From contig FR879598.1 of the NCBI GenBank assembly GCA_000434475.1, positions 13,841-30,690 on the forward strand: a DNA stretch of 16,850 nucleotides, read 5' to 3'. The stretch comes from Dialister sp. CAG:486 (GTDB lineage Bacteria; Bacillota; Negativicutes; Veillonellales; Dialisteraceae). The translations under genes and the position numbers were made by a program. The notes beneath the pieces are model-generated. The model did not search any database. It was not told the origin of the DNA and was given only the letters and a program-made list of their open reading frames with translations. This document shows positions 1 through 6,493 of the stretch, in pieces (the stretch's first letter is position 1; every line of letters begins with the position of its first letter).

Positions 1-676
1 TCATCTCTTCGTTCGAAAGAGCCACGACGGAAACTGTGGTCTCTGATACGGTATCGGCCGCATTTCTCTGAATGGCCGCCGCGATGATCTCTCTCGCTTT
101 GGTATCCGCACTGCTCTTGGCTTCCTCGACCGCATCACGGATGCGGACCGCCTTCTCATGCGTCAGCTCCTCATCCACACGGGACAGGATCATATCCTTG
201 GCCTGTTCACGGGACAGCTGGGAGATCTCTTCCAGCTTCGCCTGCTGGGACACATACAGGGCATCGACTTTTTCTTTCTGGGCTTTGACCTGATTTTCTT
301 TGCGGTCCAGCTGTGATTCGCGCTGTTCCAGATTGCTGCTGCGCTGATCCAGATTATTGTCCTTCTGTACCAGACGCTGCTCGTACTTCGCCAGCTCATC
401 GCGGCGATCCTTATTTTCCTTTTCCATATCCTCGCGGAGCTTATGGATCTCCTCACGGGTCTGTACCAAGGTTTCTTTCTTCAGCGTCTCCGCTTCACGA
501 GACGCTGTATCCAGCATCTTTTTCGCATCCTCTGCGATCTGCTTCGCTTTTTCCTCTGCAGAACCGATCCGGGCTTCTGCGATACGCTTGCGCAGCAGGT
601 AGCCGATCCCCATACCGCAGACAGCCGCTGCGATACCACAGAGAATGACGTAGAGTAAAACTTCATCCAGTGTCAA
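1..676 (-). CDS. rny: Ribonuclease Y, N-terminal part (gene runs off the left edge)
   Basis: Membrane-anchored endoribonuclease that starts mRNA decay in Firmicutes. The minus-strand frame is open from 676 to the window edge (225 codons). Seen: one N-terminal transmembrane helix (about residues 5-28), then LLRKRI and a long charged, Glu/Lys/Gln-rich coiled coil (about 35-185). It ends with AADTVSETTVSVVALSNEEM, the well-known RNase Y lead-in to the KH domain. The KH and HD catalytic domains lie outside the window. The start is TTG at 676, since no ATG is suitably placed and AGAGAGGTG sits 5-8 nt upstream. A consensus promoter lies about 300 nt upstream. Identity rests on family knowledge of the coiled coil plus the KH-proximal motif and is strong. 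Confidence 0.93.
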   Translation of the reverse strand, partial: MTLDEVLLYVILCGIAAAVCGMGIGYLLRKRIAEARIGSAEEKAKQIAEDAKKMLDTASREAETLKKETLVQTREEIHKLREDMEKENKDRRDELAKYEQRLVQKDNNLDQRSSNLEQRESQLDRKENQVKAQKEKVDALYVSQQAKLEEISQLSREQAKDMILSRVDEELTHEKAVRIRDAVEEAKSSADTKAREIIAAAIQRNAADTVSETTVSVVALSNEEM

Positions 677-689
677 ATGGTTCACCTCT

Positions 690-987
690 CTCTTTCTGAT
701 TTTATTATTTTAAGACAGGAAATACGTAGCTCCGGACACGCCGGAAAGTGCAGGCCGTGGTAAATGGTCTTTCATCCTTCAAGAGAAAAGGTTCCTATGA
801 CACAAAACATCCTTTGCAAAAATTACAGCAGGTGATGATGGCGAAAAGGCTGACAGATGGCCTTTATCTATAATAAGAATCCCTCCGCTCGCGGAGTTCT
901 CACTGGGCTTGCAGCTTGCATGCTGATCCATCGGGGACGCTGCACATACGACGGGCATCGTATCACGATGATTTAAGCACTGCATCA
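690..987 (-). other. Long 5' leader of rny
   Basis: About 300 nt without a convincing gene between the promoter and rny. Two hairpins are visible: ATACGA/TCGTAT (946-951 with 958-963) and CTCCGC/GCGGAG around 885-898. A 69-codon reading frame here has no ribosome-binding site and no recognisable protein character. No known riboswitch consensus was recognised. The leader may carry post-transcriptional control of rny, which is inference only. Confidence 0.4.
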
Positions 988-1016
988 ATTTTAAAATGTT
1001 TATTTTTTATTGTCAA
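988..1016 (-). promoter_or_regulatory. Promoter of rny (sigma-70/A type)
   Basis: On the minus strand TTGACA (1016-1011), a 17-nt spacer and TAAAAT (993-988). Transcription would start near 981 and give a leader of about 300 nt before the TTG start of rny. The promoter stands 16 bp from the edge of an intergenic repeat copy (ends at 1032). Confidence 0.75.
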
Positions 1017-1031
1017 GGTTGAGATAGAGAG

Positions 1032-1360
1032 CAGGGTAGCCCGTAGGGCGTGCCGCCCTTTGATTCCATTTGAAAACGTCACGCTTTCTAGTTAAGAGTT
1101 AGGAGTTAGGAGTTAGGAGTTAGGAGTGGTGGTGCGGCGCATAAAAATCAGAAGCGCCGCAGAATTTTGATAGCGCTTCGCGCCGTCGTCAGCTCGAGCG
1201 TAGTAGAGATCTTTCTTGCAGAACTGTCAGCGTTCTAACTGCGCTATTTCAATCACCGCTTGCTTTTAATCTCTAGTCACCAGTCACTTGTCACTCGGGG
1301 CTCCTAATCCCTAGCCACTCATCCCTAGCTACTCATCACAAGTCACCAGCCCCCTAACTC
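1032..1360 (-). repeat. Intergenic modular repeat, copy 1 (inverted)
   Basis: Read on the minus strand the modules are: GTGACTA-type 7-bp array (1360-1271); right arm of the MITE-like element (1220-1184) followed by GGCGCGAAGCGCTATCAAAA; GCGGCGC/GCGCCGC hairpin (1160-1134); array of CTCCTAA heptads (about 1128-1090); and a GGGCGGCACGCCC box (1055-1043) with flanks to 1032. The order matches the copy at 10390-10688 but in the opposite orientation. Only the right arm of the inverted-repeat element is kept. The array overlaps the stop codon of the gene ending at 1354. Confidence 0.8.
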
Positions 1361-1656
1361 CTTCTTCCTCCCCCAAAGAGAGACCATACGAAAAGAGCCG
1401 CCACCGCTGCCCAGGACATATGGTAATTCATGATCCCAAGATCCGTCATAATATTGATCACCGTAAGCCCCAGCATGAAAAGCATATTCGCCCGCAGATC
1501 GATGCCCCGCTCTCTTCGAAGGATCAGGTACGAGATCAAAAGGATAGAGAGATGCACACCAAAGACCGCGTACAGATAAAACATGAGCGGCGTCATCTGC
1601 AGGATGAATCCGCCAATCAGCATAATGCCAATGATCCACATCCAGCCGTTTGTCAT
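1354..1656 (-). CDS. Small hydrophobic membrane protein, unknown function
   Basis: 100 residues, not recognised. Hydrophobic segments lie at about 5-20, 23-46, 56-71 and 80-94, which gives a small 3-4 helix membrane protein with a basic RRER loop (47-50). The start is fixed by GGGAGGAA (1668-1661) four bases before ATG 1656. An overlapping minus-strand frame (1639-1343) has no such site and is a shadow. The C-terminus (FGGGRRS) and the TAG stop run into the flanking heptad array, so the natural end may have been replaced. It lies about 100 bp behind the MBL-fold gene on the same strand and may be co-transcribed, although a 13-bp hairpin stands between them. Confidence 0.7.
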   Translation of the reverse strand: MTNGWMWIIGIMLIGGFILQMTPLMFYLYAVFGVHLSILLISYLILRRERGIDLRANMLFMLGLTVINIMTDLGIMNYHMSWAAVAALFVWSLFGGGRRS

Positions 1657-1697
1657 AAAGTTCCTCCCATGCCGGTTATATAATCCTTCGTGTCAAA

Positions 1698-1734
1698 GGT
1701 AAGGAAATGCTGATCCGTTCCGCATTTCCTTACC
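1698..1734 (-). terminator. Hairpin between the MBL gene and the small membrane gene
   Basis: Perfect 13-bp stem GGTAAGGAAATGC / GCATTTCCTTACC with an 11-nt loop, just after the MBL-fold gene. There is no proper U-tract on either side, so it is a weak or attenuating terminator, or an RNA-processing/stabilising hairpin. Confidence 0.5.
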
Positions 1735-1756
1735 CCAAGATCAGAGATCACCAGGG

Positions 1757-2455
1757 CTAAGACTCCGCCTCCTTGACATCTCCATCCTTTTCGGGGATCC
1801 AGAGCTTCTGTTCCGGATAATGCCAGAGAAATTCATAAGAGGGAAGCCAGCGCTTGCCGAAAGCATGCATTGCGACGAGGAGCTTCGGCTCTACTCTTTC
1901 AAGATACGCCATGACGCCCCACTCGCGGGCCGCCTGCTGCCGAGCATCCACCGGGAAAAAGGCCACATCGACCTGTCTTTCGGAAAAACGGGACAGCTCA
2001 TGGAAGAAGTCCCGCCTGGCGGCCAGATTATCCGCCGCCGGTTCGCCGGCCCAGTGCCACCAGTTCAGATCTCCCGCGTGGAAGATCGTCTTGCCCCCGC
2101 TTTTGACCAGAAACGAGCCCCCCTCATCTGTCGAGCCATACATAGTGACCGTCAGATCGCCGATCGTCAGCGTATCTCCGGGAACCATAAGATGCTTCTT
2201 TTCTTCCCTATCCATCGTCAGCCAGCAGTTCTTATGCATGATGTAGGCCTCTGCCCGCTCTTCCCACCTTCGTATATCACGGTTGAAATGATCGGCATGA
2301 TAATGACTCACGAAGAAATACAATTTCTTCTTAGAATCCTTTAGAAGCGTCTCCAGCCGGTTCTCTGGGTCTTTATAGAAATCAAAAACAAGAAGGCTTG
2401 TCTCATTTTCATAGATGAATCCGCTGTGATGCAGAAAATAAATGATATCGCTCAT
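1757..2455 (-). CDS. Metallo-beta-lactamase-fold metal-dependent hydrolase
   Basis: 232 residues, cytoplasmic (no signal peptide). The MBL-fold metal ligands are visible in order: HYHADH at 51-56, Asp129 in FHAGDLNWWHW, and His197 in MHAFG. GSTDEGGSF (107-115) resembles the UlaG/YtnP-like branch of small hydrolases rather than a true beta-lactamase or RNase J. The substrate cannot be told. The start is set by GGAGG about 9 nt before ATG 2455. Upstream an extended -10 (TGG-TATAAT at 2691-2683) would give a leader of about 225 nt. A following small membrane protein lies on the same strand. Confidence 0.85.
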   Translation of the reverse strand: MSDIIYFLHHSGFIYENETSLLVFDFYKDPENRLETLLKDSKKKLYFFVSHYHADHFNRDIRRWEERAEAYIMHKNCWLTMDREEKKHLMVPGDTLTIGDLTVTMYGSTDEGGSFLVKSGGKTIFHAGDLNWWHWAGEPAADNLAARRDFFHELSRFSERQVDVAFFPVDARQQAAREWGVMAYLERVEPKLLVAMHAFGKRWLPSYEFLWHYPEQKLWIPEKDGDVKEAES

Positions 2456-2726
2456 AAGCGCTGTCCTCCGATATTGAAAGATTCGTACGTATTTATAGAT
2501 TTTACCTGTGATGAAAAGCAGAACTATTTATAGTATAATAATTATAATTATTGTGCGATTACCTCATCAACAGCATATATATAGTATGGTAGCCGCAGGG
2601 TCAGCATACGGAGCAGGAAACGGAATCCAGCAGAAATGCAGCGTATTCGCCAGAGATCTGCCTGCTGCCGCCTCTGGCACCAATTATACCATACCTGATG
2701 GGATTTATATATTTTTCAGATTTTCT
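2456..2726. other. Divergent intergenic region with paired segments
   Basis: About 270 bp between the divergent MBL and GNAT genes, with no gene recognised. An AT-rich block (2525-2550) adjoins a GC-rich block. GTATGGTA (2584-2591) pairs with TACCATAC (2687-2694), and inside that GCCAGAG (2649-2655) pairs with CTCTGGC (2672-2678). It could be a structured leader of the MBL gene. No known RNA family was recognised (SRP and TPP consensus looked for and not found). Confidence 0.3.
2683..2691 (-). promoter_or_regulatory. Possible extended -10 promoter for the MBL-fold gene
   Basis: On the minus strand TGG-TATAAT (2691-2683), an extended -10 element. No -35 match is found at the usual distance. 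The predicted transcript has a leader of about 225 nt. Confidence 0.35.
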
Positions 2727-2755
2727 TTGACCTTTGTCCTTAAATTGTGTACAAT
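2727..2755 (+). promoter_or_regulatory. Promoter of the mini GNAT gene
   Basis: TTGACC (2727-2732), a 17-nt spacer and TACAAT (2750-2755), near consensus. Transcription from about 2762 excludes an in-frame ATG at 2747 and supports ATG 2795 as the start. Confidence 0.75.
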
Positions 2756-2794
2756 GTTCATTGTGTCTTTTGCAGAAAACAGGAGGTCCTTCTT

Positions 2795-3040
2795 ATGATT
2801 ATCCATGATGAAGCCCATTGTCGATTTCTACAGGAAGACCCGAAAGGAACCGCCTATATGGAGTATACCTGCGCGGGAAATATTCTCACCGTCACCCATA
2901 CAAAAGTCCCCGATGCCCTCGCCGGACGCGGCATCGCCGGAAAGCTGGCTTCTGCCTTCTATGAATGGGCCAGCCGCCATCACTATATCGTCCACTCCGA
3001 ATGCTCTTACATGAGCCATTGGATGGAAAAAAACAAGTGA
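2795..3040 (+). CDS. Mini GNAT-fold N-acetyltransferase (Acetyltransf_CG / COG2388 type)
   Basis: 81 residues, typical of this very short GNAT family, whose substrate is unknown. The acetyl-CoA-binding motif is seen as ALAGRGIAGKLASAFYEWA (about 39-57), followed by the conserved cysteine in ECSYMSHWM (Cys71). AGGAGG (2781-2786) lies 8 nt before ATG 2795. An ATG at 2747 in the same frame is upstream of the predicted transcription start and adds unrelated residues. The TGA stop is the first part of a GTGACTA heptad array, so the gene ends exactly where the intergenic repeat begins. Confidence 0.85.
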   Translation: MIIHDEAHCRFLQEDPKGTAYMEYTCAGNILTVTHTKVPDALAGRGIAGKLASAFYEWASRHHYIVHSECSYMSHWMEKNK

Positions 3041-3243
3041 CTAGTGACTGGAATGCCAGCTCATGGCATCGCCATTATATACTTCTTATATTTCTTATAC
3101 TTCGCGGCGCTTCAGATTTTTTATGCGTCGCACCACCATTTCGCATTTCTCATTTCTAATTTCTCATTCATGCGAGACTTTCATCTACAATCAAGGGGGG
3201 CGGCACGCCCCAAGGGCTAACCCTGAACCCTGAACCCTGAACC
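3037..3243 (+). repeat. Intergenic modular repeat, copy 2
   Basis: Modules in order: short GTGACTA array (3037-3051, overlapping the stop of the preceding gene); degenerate ATGGCATCGCCATTATATA box (from about 3063); hairpin GCGGCGC/GCGTCGC (3104-3110 with 3125-3131) followed by ACCACCATT; four heptads TTTCGCA-TTTCTCA-TTTCTAA-TTTCTCA (about 3140-3167); GGGCGGCACGCCC box (about 3198-3210) with AGGGCTAACCCTG; and a CCCTGAA heptad array, three units (3221-3241). The end lies about 30 bp before the start of the HD-GYP gene. Confidence 0.8.
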
Positions 3244-3271
3244 TTTAACCCTTTTTCACAGAGGAACCACC

Positions 3272-3892
3272 ATGTATAGTTCGTCTCTCTTTCAAAACCC
3301 GATCTCTTTCCGGGAAACGCAAAACATGCTCGAAACCATCACTCTACATTTTGCAGACCTGCTGCGTCTGAAATCTGCTGCGCTTTACGACCACTCTGTC
3401 CGCGTCTCGAACTATGCAGCTGCGACAGCCGTGTATATGAAGCTGCCAGCGAATGAGATCACGCTCATCCGCTATGCGGGGCTTCTGCATGACATCGGCC
3501 TTCTCTCCCTGCCGAATCAGATCCTGTCCAAGGCGCCCTACCTTTCTCGAAGAGAGCTCTCGCTGTATAAAAAACATCCGGAGCTGGGCGCAAATATGCT
3601 CGAGTCCATCTCTGGTTGTCAGGATCTTCTTCCCTACATCCGCTGCCATCACGAGCATTGGGACGGGACCGGCTTTCCGAAGCACCTCAAGAACGTGAAT
3701 ATTCCTCTCGGCGCGCGTATCATTGCCGTCGCAGACTACTACGATACCGCCATCTACTCCTCACTGGACTTTTCAGAGAAGACAAAGGCTGAGGTCACAC
3801 GTGAGATCTTCAGCGGCTCCTTTATCCTTTTCGATCCTGAGGTCATTGCCGCCTTCATCAAAGTCCTGTTCCACAAGACGGATCTGAAATGA
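3272..3892 (+). CDS. Stand-alone HD-GYP domain protein (probable cyclic-di-GMP phosphodiesterase)
   Basis: 206 residues: one HD-GYP domain with no receiver, PAS or membrane segment, so probably cytosolic. Metal-site motifs are seen at His41, His73-Asp74 (LLHDIG), His102 (KKHPELG), His126-His127 and Asp131, with the signature HHEHWDGTGFP at 126-136. The family hydrolyses c-di-GMP to pGpG or GMP. Two departures from consensus: HDIG is followed by Leu instead of the usual Lys, and GYP reads GFP. The metal ligands are intact, so activity is likely but not certain. GAGG lies 8 nt before the ATG. No cyclase gene is seen in the window. Both flanks are modular repeats, so it is transcribed alone. Confidence 0.87.
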   Translation: MYSSSLFQNPISFRETQNMLETITLHFADLLRLKSAALYDHSVRVSNYAAATAVYMKLPANEITLIRYAGLLHDIGLLSLPNQILSKAPYLSRRELSLYKKHPELGANMLESISGCQDLLPYIRCHHEHWDGTGFPKHLKNVNIPLGARIIAVADYYDTAIYSSLDFSEKTKAEVTREIFSGSFILFDPEVIAAFIKVLFHKTDLK

Positions 3893-3902
3893 AGGCCTTG
3901 AG

Positions 3903-4120
3903 GGACTGGTGACTCGTGACTGGTGACTAGGGATTAGTGGCTAGGGATTCGGAGTCTTGAGCGACTAGTCACTAGCCACCAGTCACTTGAATACTATTTT
4001 CGGGCATCCCCCATATATCATTCGCGGCGCTTCATTATTTTTGCGCCGCACCAACATTTCTCATTCGAGCAGGCCTTTCAAACGTAATCAGTGAACAGCA
4101 CGCTCCATGGGCTAGCCATG
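3903..4120 (+). repeat. Intergenic modular repeat, copy 3
   Basis: The first array has heptads such as ACTGGTG, ACTCGTG, ACTAGGG and ATTAGTG (3903-3950). It is followed by a second array in the opposite sense, GACTAGTCACTAGCCACCAG (3963-3982 on), so the two halves can pair. Then come CGGGCATCCCCCATATATC (from 4001); hairpin GCGGCGC/GCGCCGC (4024-4030 with 4043-4049); one TTTCTCA heptad (4056-4062); TTTCAAACGTAATCA (4076-4090); and a degenerate GGGC box to 4120. It starts 11 bp after the HD-GYP stop and ends 4 bp before the terminator of the next gene. Confidence 0.8.
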
Positions 4121-4123
4121 AAC

Positions 4124-4164
4124 AAAAAAGCTATGATGAAACTTCCGTTTCACCATAGCTTTTT
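4124..4164 (-). terminator. Terminator of the first substrate-binding protein gene
   Basis: Long stem with A- and T-tracts: arms 4125-4142 and 4147-4164 (AAAAAGCTATG...CATAGCTTTTT, one mismatch, 4-nt loop). It lies 25 bp after the stop on the minus strand and ends in U's. It is symmetrical enough to work in both directions. Confidence 0.85.
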
Positions 4165-4189
4165 ATTTGCTTCAACATTTCTCCAGCTA

Positions 4190-4990
4190 TTATTTTTTTG
4201 CCTCATCGGCCGCTTTTTCAAAGAACCACTTCTGCGAGAGCTTGTCATAGGTCCCGTCTTCCATGACCTTCTTCAGCGCCGCATTGACTTCCTGCTGCAT
4301 GGCCTTGTCATCCTTCGCCATAACGATAACGAACTGCTCTCCCGTCGTGATGGTGCCGGCCGTGGTCAGCTTGCCTCTGCCTTCATGTTCCAGATAGTAC
4401 TTCGCTCCCGGTTCATCCACGATAGCTGCATCCGCTTCTCCCTCTTCCACCGCCTTGAAGACATCCTTATAGTAGTCAGGCATCACCGTGCGCGCCGGAG
4501 AAAGCTCCTTCGCTTTCATTTCATTCGTAGTACCACGTTCGGCGGCTACGATTTTCCTTTTCAGATCTTCCGGCCCATGAATTCCTTCCGTGCCGGGGCG
4601 GACTACGATGACGTAGCTTCCGAGGCTGTAGTATGGATCACTGAAAGACACGTGCTTCTTACGTTCTTCCGTTGCACCGATGGCGGAAATCCCAAGCTGG
4701 ATCTTCTTGTCACCGACGAAGTGGAAAATCTGTTCAAAAGGCAGGTTATTGAACTCTGCCTCCGCATCCATTTTCTGTGCGACTGCCTTCATGAGGTCCA
4801 CATCGAAGCCGATGATGTGACCGTCTTCATCTTTATATTCGAAGGGGGCATAGGAGGCCTCCACAGCGACACTGAGCTTTTTCTTCGGCGTCGCCATGCT
4901 GCTCCCTGCTTCCCCACCGCATCCGGTGGAAAAGAAAATAGCACTGGCTGCCAGAACGAAAGCGGCTGATTTCATTACATTTTTGTTCAT
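4190..4990 (-). CDS. Amino-acid ABC transporter substrate-binding lipoprotein (SBP_bac_3), paralog 1
   Basis: 266 residues. A lipoprotein signal peptide (residues 1-23, Lys at 3 and 7, hydrophobic 8-20) ends in STGC, so Cys24 would be acylated. The mature protein is a two-lobed family 3 binding protein for polar or charged amino acids: ASYAPFEYKDEDGHIIGFDVDLMKAV in the first lobe, TEERKKHVSFSDPYY hinge, and an IVDEPGAKYYL second-lobe segment. The start is ATG 4990 with GGGAGGAA 5 nt before it. A longer frame to 5095 would run through the promoter. No permease or ATPase is adjacent, so it must work with a transporter encoded elsewhere. It is a paralog of the next gene, but each has its own promoter and terminator. 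The ligand cannot be told. Confidence 0.88.
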   Translation of the reverse strand: MNKNVMKSAAFVLAASAIFFSTGCGGEAGSSMATPKKKLSVAVEASYAPFEYKDEDGHIIGFDVDLMKAVAQKMDAEAEFNNLPFEQIFHFVGDKKIQLGISAIGATEERKKHVSFSDPYYSLGSYVIVVRPGTEGIHGPEDLKRKIVAAERGTTNEMKAKELSPARTVMPDYYKDVFKAVEEGEADAAIVDEPGAKYYLEHEGRGKLTTAGTITTGEQFVIVMAKDDKAMQQEVNAALKKVMEDGTYDKLSQKWFFEKAADEAKK

Positions 4991-5033
4991 GTGATTTCCT
5001 CCCGAGATCAAATTTTTAACTCTTTGCAGAATC

Positions 5034-5071
5034 GTATACAAAAAGTATACTGAAATCCGACCATTTTTACA
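5034..5071 (-). promoter_or_regulatory. Promoter and palindromic operator candidate of SBP paralog 1
   Basis: On the minus strand TGTAAA (5071-5066), a 16-nt spacer and TATACT (5049-5044). The -10 lies inside a perfect inverted repeat, GTATAC-N5-GTATAC (5034-5050), so a dimeric repressor bound there would block RNA polymerase. The operator role is inference. Confidence 0.5.
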
Positions 5072-5184
5072 CTTTAAAATTTCAAGTATTTCCAATAAAA
5101 TCTGGCATCCTGTGCTGTTTTTCTAAAAACTTTAAATTTTCAACTTTAGGAAACCGTCCTTCCGGTCCACGATGGCACGCACGC

Positions 5185-5213
5185 AAAAAGGAGCGGGCCA
5201 ATACCCGCTCCTT
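5185..5213 (-). terminator. Terminator of SBP paralog 2
   Basis: AGGAGCGGG (5189-5197) pairs perfectly with CCCGCTCCT (5204-5212) over a 6-nt loop, and TTTTT follows on the minus strand. It starts 15 bp after the stop. Confidence 0.9.
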
Positions 5214-5227
5214 CTATCCTGTCACGC

Positions 5228-6031
5228 TTATTTCTTTTCCTGCTTGCCGAACCATTTTTCGAAGATCTTATCATAGGTCCCGTTTGCTTTGATCTCCTTC
5301 AGCGCCTTATTCACCGCCGCCTGCAGTTCTTTATTTTCTTTCTTCACTGCGAAGACCATGCCGTTGGCGCCCTTGGAGGTGCCGACGATCTTCAGATCTT
5401 TGTCGCCGCCCTGCTTCAGGTAGTACATGCCGACAGGCTGGTCGATGACAACCGCATCGAGCGTCTTAGCCTGCAGTTCCATGAATGCCTGAGAATTCGA
5501 GTCGAGTTGTTTTACCTGTGCAGCTTTGGCTTCCTGCGCGAGCTTCACCTGCTGCGTGCCGACCTGCGCGCCGACATTCTTGCCTTCCAGATCTGCCCAG
5601 TCCTTGATATCATCATTGTCTTTTCTGACAATGATGATGTAGCCATTCTGTGTGAAATAGGGGTCAGAGAAAGCGACCTGCTTTTCGCGTTCCGGTGTCG
5701 CATCGAGACCGGCTGCAATGAGATCGATCTGTCCGGACTGGACAGCCGGGATCAGCGCATCGAAGCCCATGGACTTGAATTCCATCTGGCTGCCCATCTG
5801 TTTGATGACCGCATCCGCAAGATCCAGGTCGAAGCCTACATATTTATCATCCTTGGTAAATTCAAATGGCGGGAACGTGGTTTCCGAACCGACGCGGATG
5901 ACTTTCGGGATGCCGGAGCCGGACTTCGCTGCACTCTCGCCGGATTTTGCATCGCCGCCGCAGCCGGAAGCAAGGACCACCGCTGCCATAGCGCCCATCG
6001 CCAGAAGAATTTTCATTTTTTTATTCATCAT
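5228..6031 (-). CDS. Amino-acid ABC transporter substrate-binding lipoprotein (SBP_bac_3), paralog 2
   Basis: 267 residues. A signal peptide with lipobox LASGC (Cys24 acylated) is followed by a family 3 binding protein: SETTFPPFEFTKDDKYVGFD in the first lobe, ATPEREKQVAFSDPYF, then VVIDQPVGMYYL. It is closest in character to glutamine or general polar amino-acid binders, but the ligand is not decided. GGAG followed by 9 nt favours ATG 6031, while an in-frame ATG at 6046 precedes this site. No permease or ATPase gene is near. Together with the preceding paralog it looks like an old duplication of an orphan binding protein, now under separate control. Confidence 0.88.
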   Translation of the reverse strand: MMNKKMKILLAMGAMAAVVLASGCGGDAKSGESAAKSGSGIPKVIRVGSETTFPPFEFTKDDKYVGFDLDLADAVIKQMGSQMEFKSMGFDALIPAVQSGQIDLIAAGLDATPEREKQVAFSDPYFTQNGYIIIVRKDNDDIKDWADLEGKNVGAQVGTQQVKLAQEAKAAQVKQLDSNSQAFMELQAKTLDAVVIDQPVGMYYLKQGGDKDLKIVGTSKGANGMVFAVKKENKELQAAVNKALKEIKANGTYDKIFEKWFGKQEKK

Positions 6032-6087
6032 TCTGATCATCTCCATATTCTATACATATGTAAAAGAGCAGTAAACCAACTGTTTGT

Positions 6088-6116
6088 ATCTTATCAATTC
6101 TTCGGACATATGTCAA
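6088..6116 (-). promoter_or_regulatory. Promoter of SBP paralog 2
   Basis: On the minus strand TTGACA (6116-6111), a 17-nt spacer and TAAGAT (6093-6088). The palindrome ACATATGT occurs twice, overlapping the -35 (6106-6113) and just upstream of the gene (6054-6061). This is a possible regulator site, different from the GTATAC palindrome of paralog 1. Confidence 0.65.
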
Positions 6117-6257
6117 ATTATTCTAGCTTTTCGAATAAATATTCATATCAAACAGATCCCAGCCTCTTCATGCGGGGAAGACGAAACAGGTGATCGTTTC
6201 CAAAGGAGGGGCAAGAGAAGCGAGTCCCTGCTCTTCTTTTCAAGCCTGCTCTTTTTA

Positions 6258-6286
6258 TTGACCCACCCCTTTATCCATGCTATAGT
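6258..6286 (+). promoter_or_regulatory. Promoter of the dedA-glycosyltransferase operon
   Basis: TTGACC (6258-6263), a 17-nt spacer and TATAGT (6281-6286). Transcription would start near 6293, leaving a leader of about 200 nt. A second candidate closer to the gene is an extended -10, TGT-TATACT (-10 hexamer at 6465-6470), with no clear -35. Confidence 0.6.
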
Positions 6287-6292
6287 TTAGAA

Positions 6293-6480
6293 TATATATG
6301 ATTCTACAAATACCCACAATTTATTTAAAAAATCGAAAGCAATGTCTGATATAGTGATGATAGGAATCAGGGTCTAGGCTTTAGAAATACGAACAGCCGA
6401 TAGCGAGTGACCCGGCGGCTGACTCCGAGAGTGACGCCTGCCATCATCCGATCCTGCCCCTTGTTATACTTGTTTTTTCA
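6293..6480 (+). other. Leader of the dedA operon, possible RNA structure
   Basis: About 190 nt with no gene. CAGCCG (about 6395-6400) can pair with CGGCTG (about 6416-6421), and GAGTGAC occurs twice around that hairpin. No riboswitch consensus was recognised (guanidine-I, fluoride, Mg2+ and yybP-ykoY were considered). Confidence 0.25.
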
Positions 6481-6493
6481 AAAGGACCTATCT

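Noticed and set aside
779..988. 69-codon minus-strand reading frame upstream of rny
   Set aside because: No ribosome-binding site, no protein-like composition, and it lies within the predicted leader.
1032..1360. CRISPR array
   Set aside because: Units of 7 bp are contiguous, with no spacers and no 23-40 bp repeats, and no cas genes are present.
4091..4969. 292-codon plus-strand frame opposite the first binding protein
   Set aside because: It is the antisense shadow of a clear lipoprotein gene; no family features.
6293..6480. Guanidine-I (ykkC) or fluoride riboswitch before dedA
   Set aside because: CCGAGAG and a few short matches occur, but the conserved downstream core sequences are missing.
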